A DNA stretch of 5,667 nucleotides from an uncultured Tabrizicola sp. Its GTDB lineage: Bacteria; Pseudomonadota; Alphaproteobacteria; Rhodobacterales; Rhodobacteraceae. A model generated the notes under the pieces. It did not search any database, was not told the origin of the DNA, and was given only the letters and a program-made list of their open reading frames with translations. Position 1 is the first letter of the stretch. Each line of letters starts with the position of its first letter. The translations under genes and the position numbers were made by a program. Shown in pieces: positions 1 to 4,788 of this stretch. Location of the stretch: NCBI GenBank assembly GCA_937858255.1, contig CALLZQ010000425.1:1-5667 (forward strand), read 5' to 3'.

Positions 1-430
1 TCAACAGATGCGGGGCCGCGGGGCCGGCCTCTGCCGCGATCAGCGCATAGGCTGTCTCGACCCAAAGGCCGGGTGCCGGCGCCCCGTCTGTGGTGGAAAA
101 GCGGATCTGGCGCGCGGCCTTGCGGGCATGATGCAACACGGCGCCGGTTTCGCGCAGCGCATCGGCATCGTCGCGCTGGACTTGCCCCTCTGGGCCGAAG
201 TGCAGCGGCGGCAAGGTAAAAACCCCGGCCTGCCCCTGATCCAGCGCCATCAGCACCGTGCGCCAGTCACCGGCCTCGGGCGCCGCATCGCCGGGCAGCG
301 AGGGGTCGGGGGCTTGCGGTTGCGCTTCGGTGATCTGAACCGCTGCGGGGCGTGACAGCCAGAGCCCGGCGCCACCAGCGACAAGGCCGATGGCAAAGGC
401 CGCAAACAAGGGCGGGGTCGGCAATCGCAT
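1..430 (-). CDS. Unrecognised single-pass membrane-anchored protein, N-terminal part (runs off left edge)
   Basis: An open frame of 143 codons starts at an ATG at 430-428 and is still open at the window edge, so the C-terminus is missing. A good ribosome binding site (GGAG at 440-437, six bases before the ATG) fixes the start. The N-terminus has one hydrophobic segment at about residues 8-26 (LFAAFAIGLVAGGAGLWL), read as a signal anchor or uncleaved transmembrane helix with small-residue GxxxG-like packing. A Pro/Ala/Glu-rich linker follows (about 31-54), then a mixed alpha/beta-looking domain (about 55-143) containing the stretch DWRTVLMALDQGQAGVF. The likely topology is a short cytoplasmic tail with the domain in the periplasm. 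I do not recognise the family and infer no function. It is divergent from phaR across a 200-base gap, so the two promoters lie back to back, but nothing in the protein links it to polyhydroxyalkanoate metabolism. Codon use matches the neighbours. Confidence is good for a real gene and nil for function. Confidence 0.7.
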   Translation of the reverse strand, partial: MRLPTPPLFAAFAIGLVAGGAGLWLSRPAAVQITEAQPQAPDPSLPGDAAPEAGDWRTVLMALDQGQAGVFTLPPLHFGPEGQVQRDDADALRETGAVLHHARKAARQIRFSTTDGAPAPGLWVETAYALIAAEAGPAAPHLL

Positions 431-484
431 CTGCTGCTCCGGGCCGGAAGGGAAAGGGCGTTCTGTAGAAGTCGTCGGGAAAGA

Positions 485-503
485 GTGGCCCGGGCCGGGC
501 CAC
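485..503. repeat. Perfect 9-1-9 GC-rich palindrome
   Basis: The arms GTGGCCCGG (485-493) and CCGGGCCAC (495-503) are exact reverse complements around one central G. As RNA this would form a very stable hairpin of about eight pairs with a three-base loop. On the minus strand the hairpin is followed by TCTTTCCC, which is not a proper U-tract, and on neither strand does it follow the end of a gene. It therefore looks more like a leader structure of the leftward gene, or a dispersed GC-rich palindromic repeat, than a terminator. Confidence 0.5.
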
Positions 504-593
504 CGATCAACCCCCATATTCCCGCCGCCGGGAAAACGCAGGCAATGTCGCCGCGCGACAGGCTTTCCTTTTGTTCCGCGCCTGCGTAACATT

Positions 594-606
594 CTCTGCA
601 AGAGCA
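594..606. promoter_or_regulatory. Candidate PhaR autoregulatory site
   Basis: The segment carries the inverted repeat CTCT-GCA-AGAG (594-604) and, overlapping it, TGC-N4-GCA (597-606). It lies 25-37 bases upstream of the phaR ATG. PhaR proteins are known to repress their own gene by binding TGC/GCA-rich repeats near the promoter, so placement and composition fit. Assigning this site to PhaR is inference from position and base content, not from a matched consensus. Confidence 0.3.
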
Positions 607-616
607 AAGAAAATCT

Positions 617-625
617 GGGAGGGGG
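617..625 (+). promoter_or_regulatory. Ribosome binding site of phaR (decides the start)
   Basis: The purine run GGGAGGGGG contains a full GGAGG core (618-622) eight bases before the ATG at 631. It supports this start over the in-frame ATG at 571, which has no such site. Confidence 0.75.
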
Positions 626-630
626 CCCGC

Positions 631-1191
631 ATGGCCGATACCGACAAGCCACTCTTGATCAAGCGCTACGCCAGCCGGCGGCTCTACAATACCGAGACCT
701 CGGATTACGTCACGCTGGAAGATATCGCGGGCTTTATCCGCGCCGGGCGCGAGGTGCAGATCGTTGATCTGAAATCCGGCGACGACCTGACCCGGCAGTA
801 TCTTTTGCAAATCGTGGCCGAGCATGAATCCAAGGGTGAGAATGTCTTGCCGATCGCAGTGCTGACCGATCTGGTCCGCAGCTACACCACCAATGTTCAA
901 TCGGTGGTGCCGCAATTTCTGGCGGCCAGCTTTGAGATGCTGCGCGAGGGGCAATCCAAGATGATGGAGAACCTGAACGCTTTCCCCAACCCGATGTCGG
1001 CGATGCCGGGGTTTGAGGCGATGCGCAAGCAGCAAGAGGCGTTCATGAAATCCATGATGGGCGGGATGCCGGGCTGGGCCTCGTCGGGGCCGGCCAAAGA
1101 GCAAGAGGGCGAGGCCAGTTCCGGCGCCGACGATCTGGCGCAGATCAAGAAGCAACTGGCCGAGTTGCAAAAGAAACTGTCCAAGATGTAA
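631..1191 (+). CDS. phaR: Polyhydroxyalkanoate synthesis repressor PhaR
   Basis: The 186-residue product is a cytoplasmic regulator of PHA granule formation. In characterised relatives such as Paracoccus, PhaR represses phasin and its own gene, binds nascent PHA, and leaves DNA when polymer accumulates. The N-terminal DNA-binding domain (PHB_acc_N type, about residues 8-68) shows the hallmark IKRYASRRLYNTETSDYVTL followed by IVDLKSGDDLTRQ. A second PHB_acc segment (about 73-110) contains VLTDLVRSYTTNVQSVVPQF. Next comes a Met/Pro/Gly-rich stretch (about 111-150), typical of the polymer-binding side of these proteins, and a short Lys/Leu/Glu coiled-coil tail (about 167-186). The start at 631 is chosen because GGGAGGGGG (617-625) sits ideally upstream and the conserved domain begins a few residues later. 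An in-frame ATG at 571 would add 20 unconserved residues. The gene is complete and of normal length. A LysR-type gene follows six bases downstream. No phaC or phaP is visible beside it, which is unusual. Confidence 0.95.
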   Translation: MADTDKPLLIKRYASRRLYNTETSDYVTLEDIAGFIRAGREVQIVDLKSGDDLTRQYLLQIVAEHESKGENVLPIAVLTDLVRSYTTNVQSVVPQFLAASFEMLREGQSKMMENLNAFPNPMSAMPGFEAMRKQQEAFMKSMMGGMPGWASSGPAKEQEGEASSGADDLAQIKKQLAELQKKLSKM

Positions 1192-1197
1192 GCGCAG

Positions 1198-2157
1198 ATG
1201 CCCGAGGCGCAGGGCCGGCTTACCCTTTGGGGGGCCGAAGTGTTTCTGGCGGTGGCCGAGGGCGGGGCGATTTCTGCGGCTGCGCGCCGTCTGGGGGTGA
1301 CGCCGCCCGCGGTCAGCCAGCAGCTTGCAGCGACCGAGGCCGCGCTGGGTGTGACTTTGTTTGACCGCTCGGCCCGGCCCTTTACGCTGACAGCCGCCGG
1401 CGCCCTGTTTCGCCGTCACGCCCAGACCATCCTGAACGCCGAGGCCGAAGCCCGCGCCGATCTGGCGCAGGCGCATCTGGGGCGCCATGTCACCCTGCGG
1501 CTGGGGGTGATCGAGGATTTCGACGCCGAGGTCACGCCTGTCTGGCTGTCGGGGCTGGCGCGCGATCTGCCCGAAACCCGCCTGTTGCTTGAGACCGGGC
1601 CAAGTCATCGCCTGCTTGATCAGCTAGAGGCGCGGTCGCTCGATCTGGTGGTCGCGGCCGAGATGGGGGCCGGCCTGCCCGGAGGGGCGGCGGTCGACAG
1701 CGGCTGGCGCGATGTCAGGCCCCTGCTGACCGAGCCTTTCGTGCAGGTGCGCCCGCGTGAAGCGGCGCCCGATCTGCCGCTGATCCTCTATTCGGCGCGG
1801 CATCTGATGGGGCGGCAGATCGCGGCCCATCGGGCGGCGCAGACCCTGCGCCCGCCGGTCCGGTTCGAACTGGACAGTTACACAGCCATTCTGGCCCTTG
1901 TCGCCCAGGGGGCGGGCTGGACCATCCTGACGCCGCTGGCCCTGCACCATGCCAGCCGTTTTCTGGACCGGGTCGAGGTGCGGCCCCTGCCGGGGGCGCC
2001 GCTGACCCGCAGCCTGTCACTTTCGACCCGGGCCGGCAGCATGGCCGAGATTGCCGGACGGGCGATCCCCGGTCTGAAATCCGCGATTGAGGCACATCTG
2101 CGGCTGCCGACTGTCCGGCGCTGGCCCTGGCTGGCACCGGGATTTCACCTGCTTTAG
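1198..2157 (+). CDS. LysR-family transcriptional regulator
   Basis: This is a 319-residue LysR-type regulator of near-standard family length. The N-terminal winged helix-turn-helix is clear: FLAVAEGGAISAAARRLGV (residues 16-34), recognition helix PPAVSQQLAATEAALG (36-51), then LFDRSARPFTLTAAG (54-68), the usual wing. A linker helix follows (about 70-97). The periplasmic-binding-protein-like effector domain spans about 98-300, opening with VTLRLGVIEDF and including the hinge-type LDLVVAAE and a C-terminal segment LALVAQGAGWTILTPLAL. The ligand cannot be read from the sequence. The ATG is six bases after the phaR stop with no good Shine-Dalgarno, which suggests co-transcription and translational coupling with phaR. 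Unlike most LysR genes, it has no divergent partner. Its last four bases overlap the convergent Lrp-type gene. Other LysR subfamilies cannot be told apart by eye, so only the family is called. Confidence 0.9.
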   Translation: MPEAQGRLTLWGAEVFLAVAEGGAISAAARRLGVTPPAVSQQLAATEAALGVTLFDRSARPFTLTAAGALFRRHAQTILNAEAEARADLAQAHLGRHVTLRLGVIEDFDAEVTPVWLSGLARDLPETRLLLETGPSHRLLDQLEARSLDLVVAAEMGAGLPGGAAVDSGWRDVRPLLTEPFVQVRPREAAPDLPLILYSARHLMGRQIAAHRAAQTLRPPVRFELDSYTAILALVAQGAGWTILTPLALHHASRFLDRVEVRPLPGAPLTRSLSLSTRAGSMAEIAGRAIPGLKSAIEAHLRLPTVRRWPWLAPGFHLL

Positions 2158-2606
2158 GCCCGCAGATCCTTGGGGCTGCCCATGACCACGAAGGTGGTGA
2201 TCGACTGCACCTGCGGCAGAACGCCCAATACCTCGGTATGCCAATGCTTGTAGGCCGCCAGATCCTCGGCCTCGACCCGTAACAGATATTCGACGGTGCC
2301 GGTGATGTTATGGCATTCGGTCACTTGCGGTGCGCGGGACACCGCCCGCTCAAACGCCTCTTGCGAGGCTTTGGTATGGGTGTTCAGCCCGACGGTGACA
2401 TAGGCGAGAAACCCGATCCCCAACTGTCCTTGATCGAGGACGGCGCGATAGCCCTTGATCACGCCCGCGCGTTCCAGATCCTGCACCCTGCGCAGACATG
2501 CCGAGGGCGACAGGCCCACACGCTCGGCCAGATCAAGGTTAGACTGCCGGCCATCGCGGCGCAGTTCGCGCAATATCCGATGGTTTATTTCATCAAGTTT
2601 CGCCAT
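2154..2606 (-). CDS. Lrp/AsnC-family transcriptional regulator
   Basis: The product is a 150-residue leucine-responsive/AsnC-type regulator of full family length. The N-terminal helix-turn-helix shows LDEINHRILRELRRDGR (4-20) followed by LAERVGLSPSACLRRVQDLE (26-45) and GVIKGYRAVLD. The C-terminal RAM ligand-binding/oligomerisation domain (about 68-143) shows FLAYVTVGL and the conserved VTECHNITGTVEYLLRV (95-111). Members form dimers or higher oligomers, bind amino acids and often repress themselves. The gene is divergent from a LysE/RhtB exporter, a pairing typical of amino-acid-sensing regulators that control export. The start at the ATG at 2606 is preferred. An in-frame TTG at 2615 would add three residues (MQQ), and neither has a Shine-Dalgarno. 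A near-perfect palindrome lies just upstream and is a strong candidate operator. The 3' end shares TTAG with the LysR gene tail to tail. Confidence 0.92.
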   Translation of the reverse strand: MAKLDEINHRILRELRRDGRQSNLDLAERVGLSPSACLRRVQDLERAGVIKGYRAVLDQGQLGIGFLAYVTVGLNTHTKASQEAFERAVSRAPQVTECHNITGTVEYLLRVEAEDLAAYKHWHTEVLGVLPQVQSITTFVVMGSPKDLRA

Positions 2607-2678
2607 TTGTTGCAAAATATAACGATATTTCGCGAAGAATGCAATTCAATGCCGCATGGTCTGCGTCAATCATTGCGC
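2607..2678. promoter_or_regulatory. Divergent promoter region of the Lrp regulator and LysE exporter
   Basis: This 72-base AT-rich pocket sits between the two divergent starts. On the minus strand I read -35 TTGCAT (2644-2639), a 17-base spacer, and -10 TATATT (2621-2616), which would start transcription near 2609-2610, a few bases before the regulator's ATG. The regulator mRNA would then be nearly leaderless, in keeping with its missing Shine-Dalgarno. On the plus strand I cannot place a convincing promoter for the exporter. A smaller inverted repeat, GAAT-GCA-ATTC (2637-2647), covers the minus-strand -35. Confidence 0.45.
2612..2633. promoter_or_regulatory. Candidate Lrp-family operator, 22-base palindrome
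   Basis: The arms GCAAAATAT (2612-2620) and ATATTTCGC (2625-2633) are inverted repeats with one mismatch in nine, around the centre AACG. Long palindromes with AT-rich interiors are the usual binding form for dimeric Lrp/AsnC regulators. This one overlaps the -10 box inferred for the adjacent regulator gene, so binding there should repress the regulator and could also influence the exporter transcribed the other way. The repeat is seen directly; the binding partner is inferred. Confidence 0.6.
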
Positions 2679-3269
2679 ATGACACAGGAAATGCTCTTCG
2701 CCCTTATCGGATTTGCGCTTTCGACCTCGATCACCCCGGGGCCGAACAACATGATGCTCTTGGCCTCGGGCGTGAATTTCGGTTTTCGCCGGACCGTGCC
2801 GCATATGCTGGGCATCAGCCTTGGCCATGCGCTGATGGTGTTTCTGGTGGGGATGGGGATCGCGCAGATATTCGCGCGTTGGCCGGTTCTGGATATCGTC
2901 CTCAAGGTTCTGTCGGCTGGCTATATGGTCTGGCTGGCATGGAAGATTGCCCATGCCTCGGCCCCGCGTGTGGGCGAGACGGCGGGGCGACCGTTCAGTT
3001 TTGTCCAGGCGGCGGCGTTCCAATGGGTCAACCCCAAGGCCTGGGCCATGGCACTGACGGCGGTGACGGTATATGCCGGCGGCCCGGGGCCCGAGGACAT
3101 GCTGTTGGTTGCGGCGGTATTTTCCGCAGTGAACCTGCCCTCGGTTTCGATCTGGACCTATTTCGGGCAACGGTTGCGGGGCTGGCTGACCACCAACCGA
3201 CGGCTGGTGCTGTTCAATCGCACGATGGCGGTCCTGCTGGTTGCCAGCCTCTGGCCGGTGCTAGCGTAG
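2679..3269 (+). CDS. LysE/RhtB-family amino-acid exporter
   Basis: A 196-residue inner-membrane protein of the LysE/RhtB translocator family, which exports amino acids or related compounds, probably by proton antiport. Family marks are SITPGPNNMMLLASG near the N-terminus (residues 17-31), GYMVWLAWK (81-89) and FQWVNPKAWAMAL (114-126), where NPKA is the signature. About six hydrophobic segments are seen: roughly 4-24, 42-64, 68-90, 118-133, 140-160 and 182-195. The substrate is not readable, though the adjacent Lrp-type regulator argues for an amino acid. The start is uncertain: in-frame ATGs at 2649, 2679 and 2691 all keep the first helix, and none has a good ribosome binding site (AGGAA before 2691 is too close). 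I chose 2679, which gives near-normal family length. The stop overlaps the convergent glycosyltransferase-like gene by nine bases. Confidence 0.9.
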   Translation: MTQEMLFALIGFALSTSITPGPNNMMLLASGVNFGFRRTVPHMLGISLGHALMVFLVGMGIAQIFARWPVLDIVLKVLSAGYMVWLAWKIAHASAPRVGETAGRPFSFVQAAAFQWVNPKAWAMALTAVTVYAGGPGPEDMLLVAAVFSAVNLPSVSIWTYFGQRLRGWLTTNRRLVLFNRTMAVLLVASLWPVLA

Positions 3270-4274
3270 CCACAGCCCTTCGCGTTTCAACGTATTGCGG
3301 ATGACCTGTTCGCGCCGGGGCAGATCGCCCCGGTCGAACAGCGCCCGCGCCCGCTTGCCGCGGTTTTGATAGACCATGGTCTTGATCGGTTCATATTCGC
3401 GCAGGATGCGGCGAAGGGGTTTATCCTCGGCCACCGTTTCCAGCACCTCGACCACCCGGTCGCTTTCGCGGGCATAGAGCAGCGGCAGGGTACGGTAATG
3501 ACAGGTCACATCGCCATCGAGCCCGGCCAGTTCCGGCCCCGGACGCCCGCCCTCAAAAGAGTGGATGACCAAGGGTAGCGCCACCTGATCAAGCCAGGGG
3601 TTCATCTCTTGCAGCACCAGTTCTGGCGGGGGCGTTTCCAGGATCGCCCGCGCATAGGTCAGGAAACGCGCGCCAAAGCGCCGGGGATTTTCATGAAAGA
3701 ACCAGCCGGCGTTGAAATAGAGATAACGCTGCCAGTATTCATCGGGCTGCGACAGGTCGAGCGAGCTGGGGTAATCCAGACCGAACTTGTCATAGAGCGA
3801 TTTCCAGATCGCGCCATAGCCCGGACCATAGAGTTCCAGCCGGGGCCATGTCCCCTCGCGCCGCATGCTGGCCGAGGGGGTCGCAAAGTCGAAGCGCAGC
3901 CTGCCCAGATCGCCGGTGATCAGTGTGTCGGTATCGAGGAACAGAAAGGGCCGGTCGGGCAGGCTGGGCAGCGCCTCGATCTTGTTGCCATGGGGGTAGG
4001 ACTGGCCGAACTCGCGGTTCTCGAAGGGTTGGATGCGGGCGCCCAGCCCCTCCAGCGCCTCACGCGCGGCGGGTGACATCCGGGGGTCGGCCTTCCATCG
4101 CGGACCGGGCTGCGGCTCGCAAATGATCAGTTCGCCCGGAAAATCGGGATTGGTCAGGCGCAGCGATCCGGCCAGCAGGATCGCCTCATATTGCAGGCGC
4201 CCGGCCTGACCGATGGCCATGATCGTATAGGCTTGCCGTTTGGGCGTCGGGTCGGGCATTCTTGTCCCATTCAT
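3261..4274 (-). CDS. Putative glycosyltransferase, GT-A-like fold (GT8-type features)
   Basis: This 337-residue soluble protein has the look of a nucleotide-diphospho-sugar transferase. The N-terminal strand/helix unit AYTIMAIGQAGRLQYEAILL (15-34) resembles the opening of GT-A domains. HGNKIEAL (95-102) precedes RPFLFLDTDTLITGDL (108-123), where D114-T-D116 sits as the metal-binding DxD motif behind a hydrophobic strand. YFNAGWFF (186-193), NPWLDQVAL (225-233) and the late CHYR (258-261) sit where GT8-like enzymes carry their acceptor and His/metal-site motifs. The C-terminal about 70 residues are charged and helical. No signal peptide or membrane helix is seen, so it should act in the cytoplasm or at the inner face of the membrane. 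Donor and acceptor are unknown, and no cell-envelope gene cluster surrounds it. The start is either 4274 or the ATG at 4259, which has GGGA five bases upstream. Its 3' end overlaps the exporter gene tail to tail. Confidence 0.75.
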   Translation of the reverse strand: MNGTRMPDPTPKRQAYTIMAIGQAGRLQYEAILLAGSLRLTNPDFPGELIICEPQPGPRWKADPRMSPAAREALEGLGARIQPFENREFGQSYPHGNKIEALPSLPDRPFLFLDTDTLITGDLGRLRFDFATPSASMRREGTWPRLELYGPGYGAIWKSLYDKFGLDYPSSLDLSQPDEYWQRYLYFNAGWFFHENPRRFGARFLTYARAILETPPPELVLQEMNPWLDQVALPLVIHSFEGGRPGPELAGLDGDVTCHYRTLPLLYARESDRVVEVLETVAEDKPLRRILREYEPIKTMVYQNRGKRARALFDRGDLPRREQVIRNTLKREGLWLR

Positions 4275-4275
4275 A

Positions 4276-4314
4276 TCTGCTCAGGCAGAACTTTAACGAT
4301 GTTTGATGGCAAAC
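4276..4314. repeat. Two adjacent 5-4-5 inverted repeats in a 54-base divergent gap
   Basis: TCTGC-TCAG-GCAGA (4276-4289) and GTTTG-ATGG-CAAAC (4301-4314) are both exact inverted repeats with five-base arms and four-base centres. They lie between the divergent starts of the glycosyltransferase-like gene and the secreted-protein gene. The first abuts the upstream candidate start of the leftward gene and could fold in its leader, or both could be regulator sites. Arms this short can arise by chance. Confidence 0.4.
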
Positions 4315-4316
4315 GA

Positions 4317-4321
4317 AAGGA
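4317..4321 (+). promoter_or_regulatory. Ribosome binding site of the small secreted protein (decides the start)
   Basis: AAGGA lies seven bases before the ATG at 4329. This supports that start over an in-frame ATG at 4299, which would add ten charged residues (MFDGKRKDGP) before an otherwise clean signal peptide. Confidence 0.7.
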
Positions 4322-4328
4322 TGGGCCC

Positions 4329-4742
4329 ATGCGTTGCGCCCTGATTATCGCCCTGACCTTGGTCGCAGCCCCGCCGCTCTGGGCTGAGAATTTCACCACC
4401 GCCGCCGAGGTGCGGCCCATTCTGGAGGCGACGCGCGCCAATTGGGTCGCGCTACGGGAATATGATGGCAATGACCTGCTCTACTTTACCCATCTGGAAA
4501 GCTGGCGCTGCGGCCTGTCGCAGATCCGCTATTCGGTGAACTCTGGTGCGGCCGGCGCGATTTATGAGACGGAACCCTGCCACGAGGATGAGGCCCAGCC
4601 GAATGCGCTGAAACTCGAAGGGCACCTGCCCTTTGTGACCTTGCCCTTGCAGGCGGTGAACGCTGTCACTGTGGTCATCACCTATGACGATGGCAGCGAG
4701 GACCGCATGGATTATCAGCGAAAGGCGATCCTGATGCCCTGA
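4329..4742 (+). CDS. Small secreted protein of unknown function, conserved-hypothetical type
   Basis: A 137-residue protein with a clear Sec signal peptide: MRC, a hydrophobic core ALIIALTLVAAPPL, and cleavage expected after A19 (LWA|ENF). The mature part of about 118 residues begins ENFTTAAEVRPILEATRANW, followed by WVALREYDGNDLLYFTHLESW. It has just two cysteines, C61 (WRCGLSQIRY) and C84 (EPCHED), well placed for one disulfide in the periplasm. The rest alternates short hydrophobic strands (PFVTLPLQ, AVTVVITYDDGS), suggesting a small beta-rich fold. No catalytic motif is visible. From memory it resembles an unnamed secreted family common in Rhodobacterales, but I give no function. It is 107 bases upstream of the metal-binding protein gene on the same strand. 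That gap holds a separate promoter and operators, so common function need not follow. Confidence 0.85.
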   Translation: MRCALIIALTLVAAPPLWAENFTTAAEVRPILEATRANWVALREYDGNDLLYFTHLESWRCGLSQIRYSVNSGAAGAIYETEPCHEDEAQPNALKLEGHLPFVTLPLQAVNAVTVVITYDDGSEDRMDYQRKAILMP

Positions 4743-4767
4743 TTGCGGGCGTTCTTGGGGGAGTTTT

Positions 4768-4782
4768 TGAGAATGGTTCGCA
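4768..4782. promoter_or_regulatory. Fur-family-like box 1 (7-1-7, imperfect)
   Basis: TGAGAAT-G-GTTCGCA has the 7-1-7 symmetry of Fur-family operators (TGATAAT-n-ATTATCA), with five of seven arm positions paired. It lies just upstream of the TTGACA box at 4789. The same bases also take part in a longer 8-5-8 repeat, TGAGAATG (4768-4775) with CAATCTCA (4781-4788), with one mismatch. The assignment rests on symmetry and context. Confidence 0.45.
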
Positions 4783-4788
4783 ATCTCA

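Larger units (their letters stand above)
431..630. promoter_or_regulatory. Divergent intergenic region upstream of phaR
   Basis: This 200-base gap separates two divergently transcribed genes and must hold both promoters. It contains a 19-base GC-rich palindrome at 485-503, a short inverted repeat TTCCC/GGGAA at 519-523 and 530-534, a spaced inverted repeat ACGCAGGC (536-543) with GCCTGCGT (580-587), and CTCTGCAAGAG at 594-604 close to the phaR start. I could not pick convincing -35/-10 hexamers. TAACAT at 587-592 is a possible -10 for phaR but has no good -35 at the right distance. No small gene is evident. Confidence 0.6.

Noticed and set aside
571..630. Earlier in-frame ATG for phaR
   Set aside because: No ribosome binding site precedes it, the candidate regulatory repeat would fall inside the gene, and the strong GGGAGGGGG site sits correctly before 631.
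250..1608. A 452-codon open frame on the minus strand, antisense to phaR and the LysR gene
   Set aside because: It spans two clearly coding genes and their promoter. Its product is rich in Arg, Gly, His and Pro with no domain, and no ribosome binding site precedes it. Long antisense frames are expected at this GC content.
2310..2678. Upstream extension of the exporter frame (123 more codons)
   Set aside because: It runs through the opposite-strand Lrp-type gene and its operator, and the added residues are unlike any LysE N-terminus.
3609..4076. Plus-strand frames inside the glycosyltransferase-like gene
   Set aside because: They are shadows of an intact minus-strand frame that carries recognisable motifs.
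4736..4768. Possible intrinsic terminator after the small secreted-protein gene (GCCC-TGATTGC-GGGC, with GTTTTT at 4763-4768)
   Set aside because: The stem is only four pairs, and the T-run is more than ten bases away. It is too weak to call.
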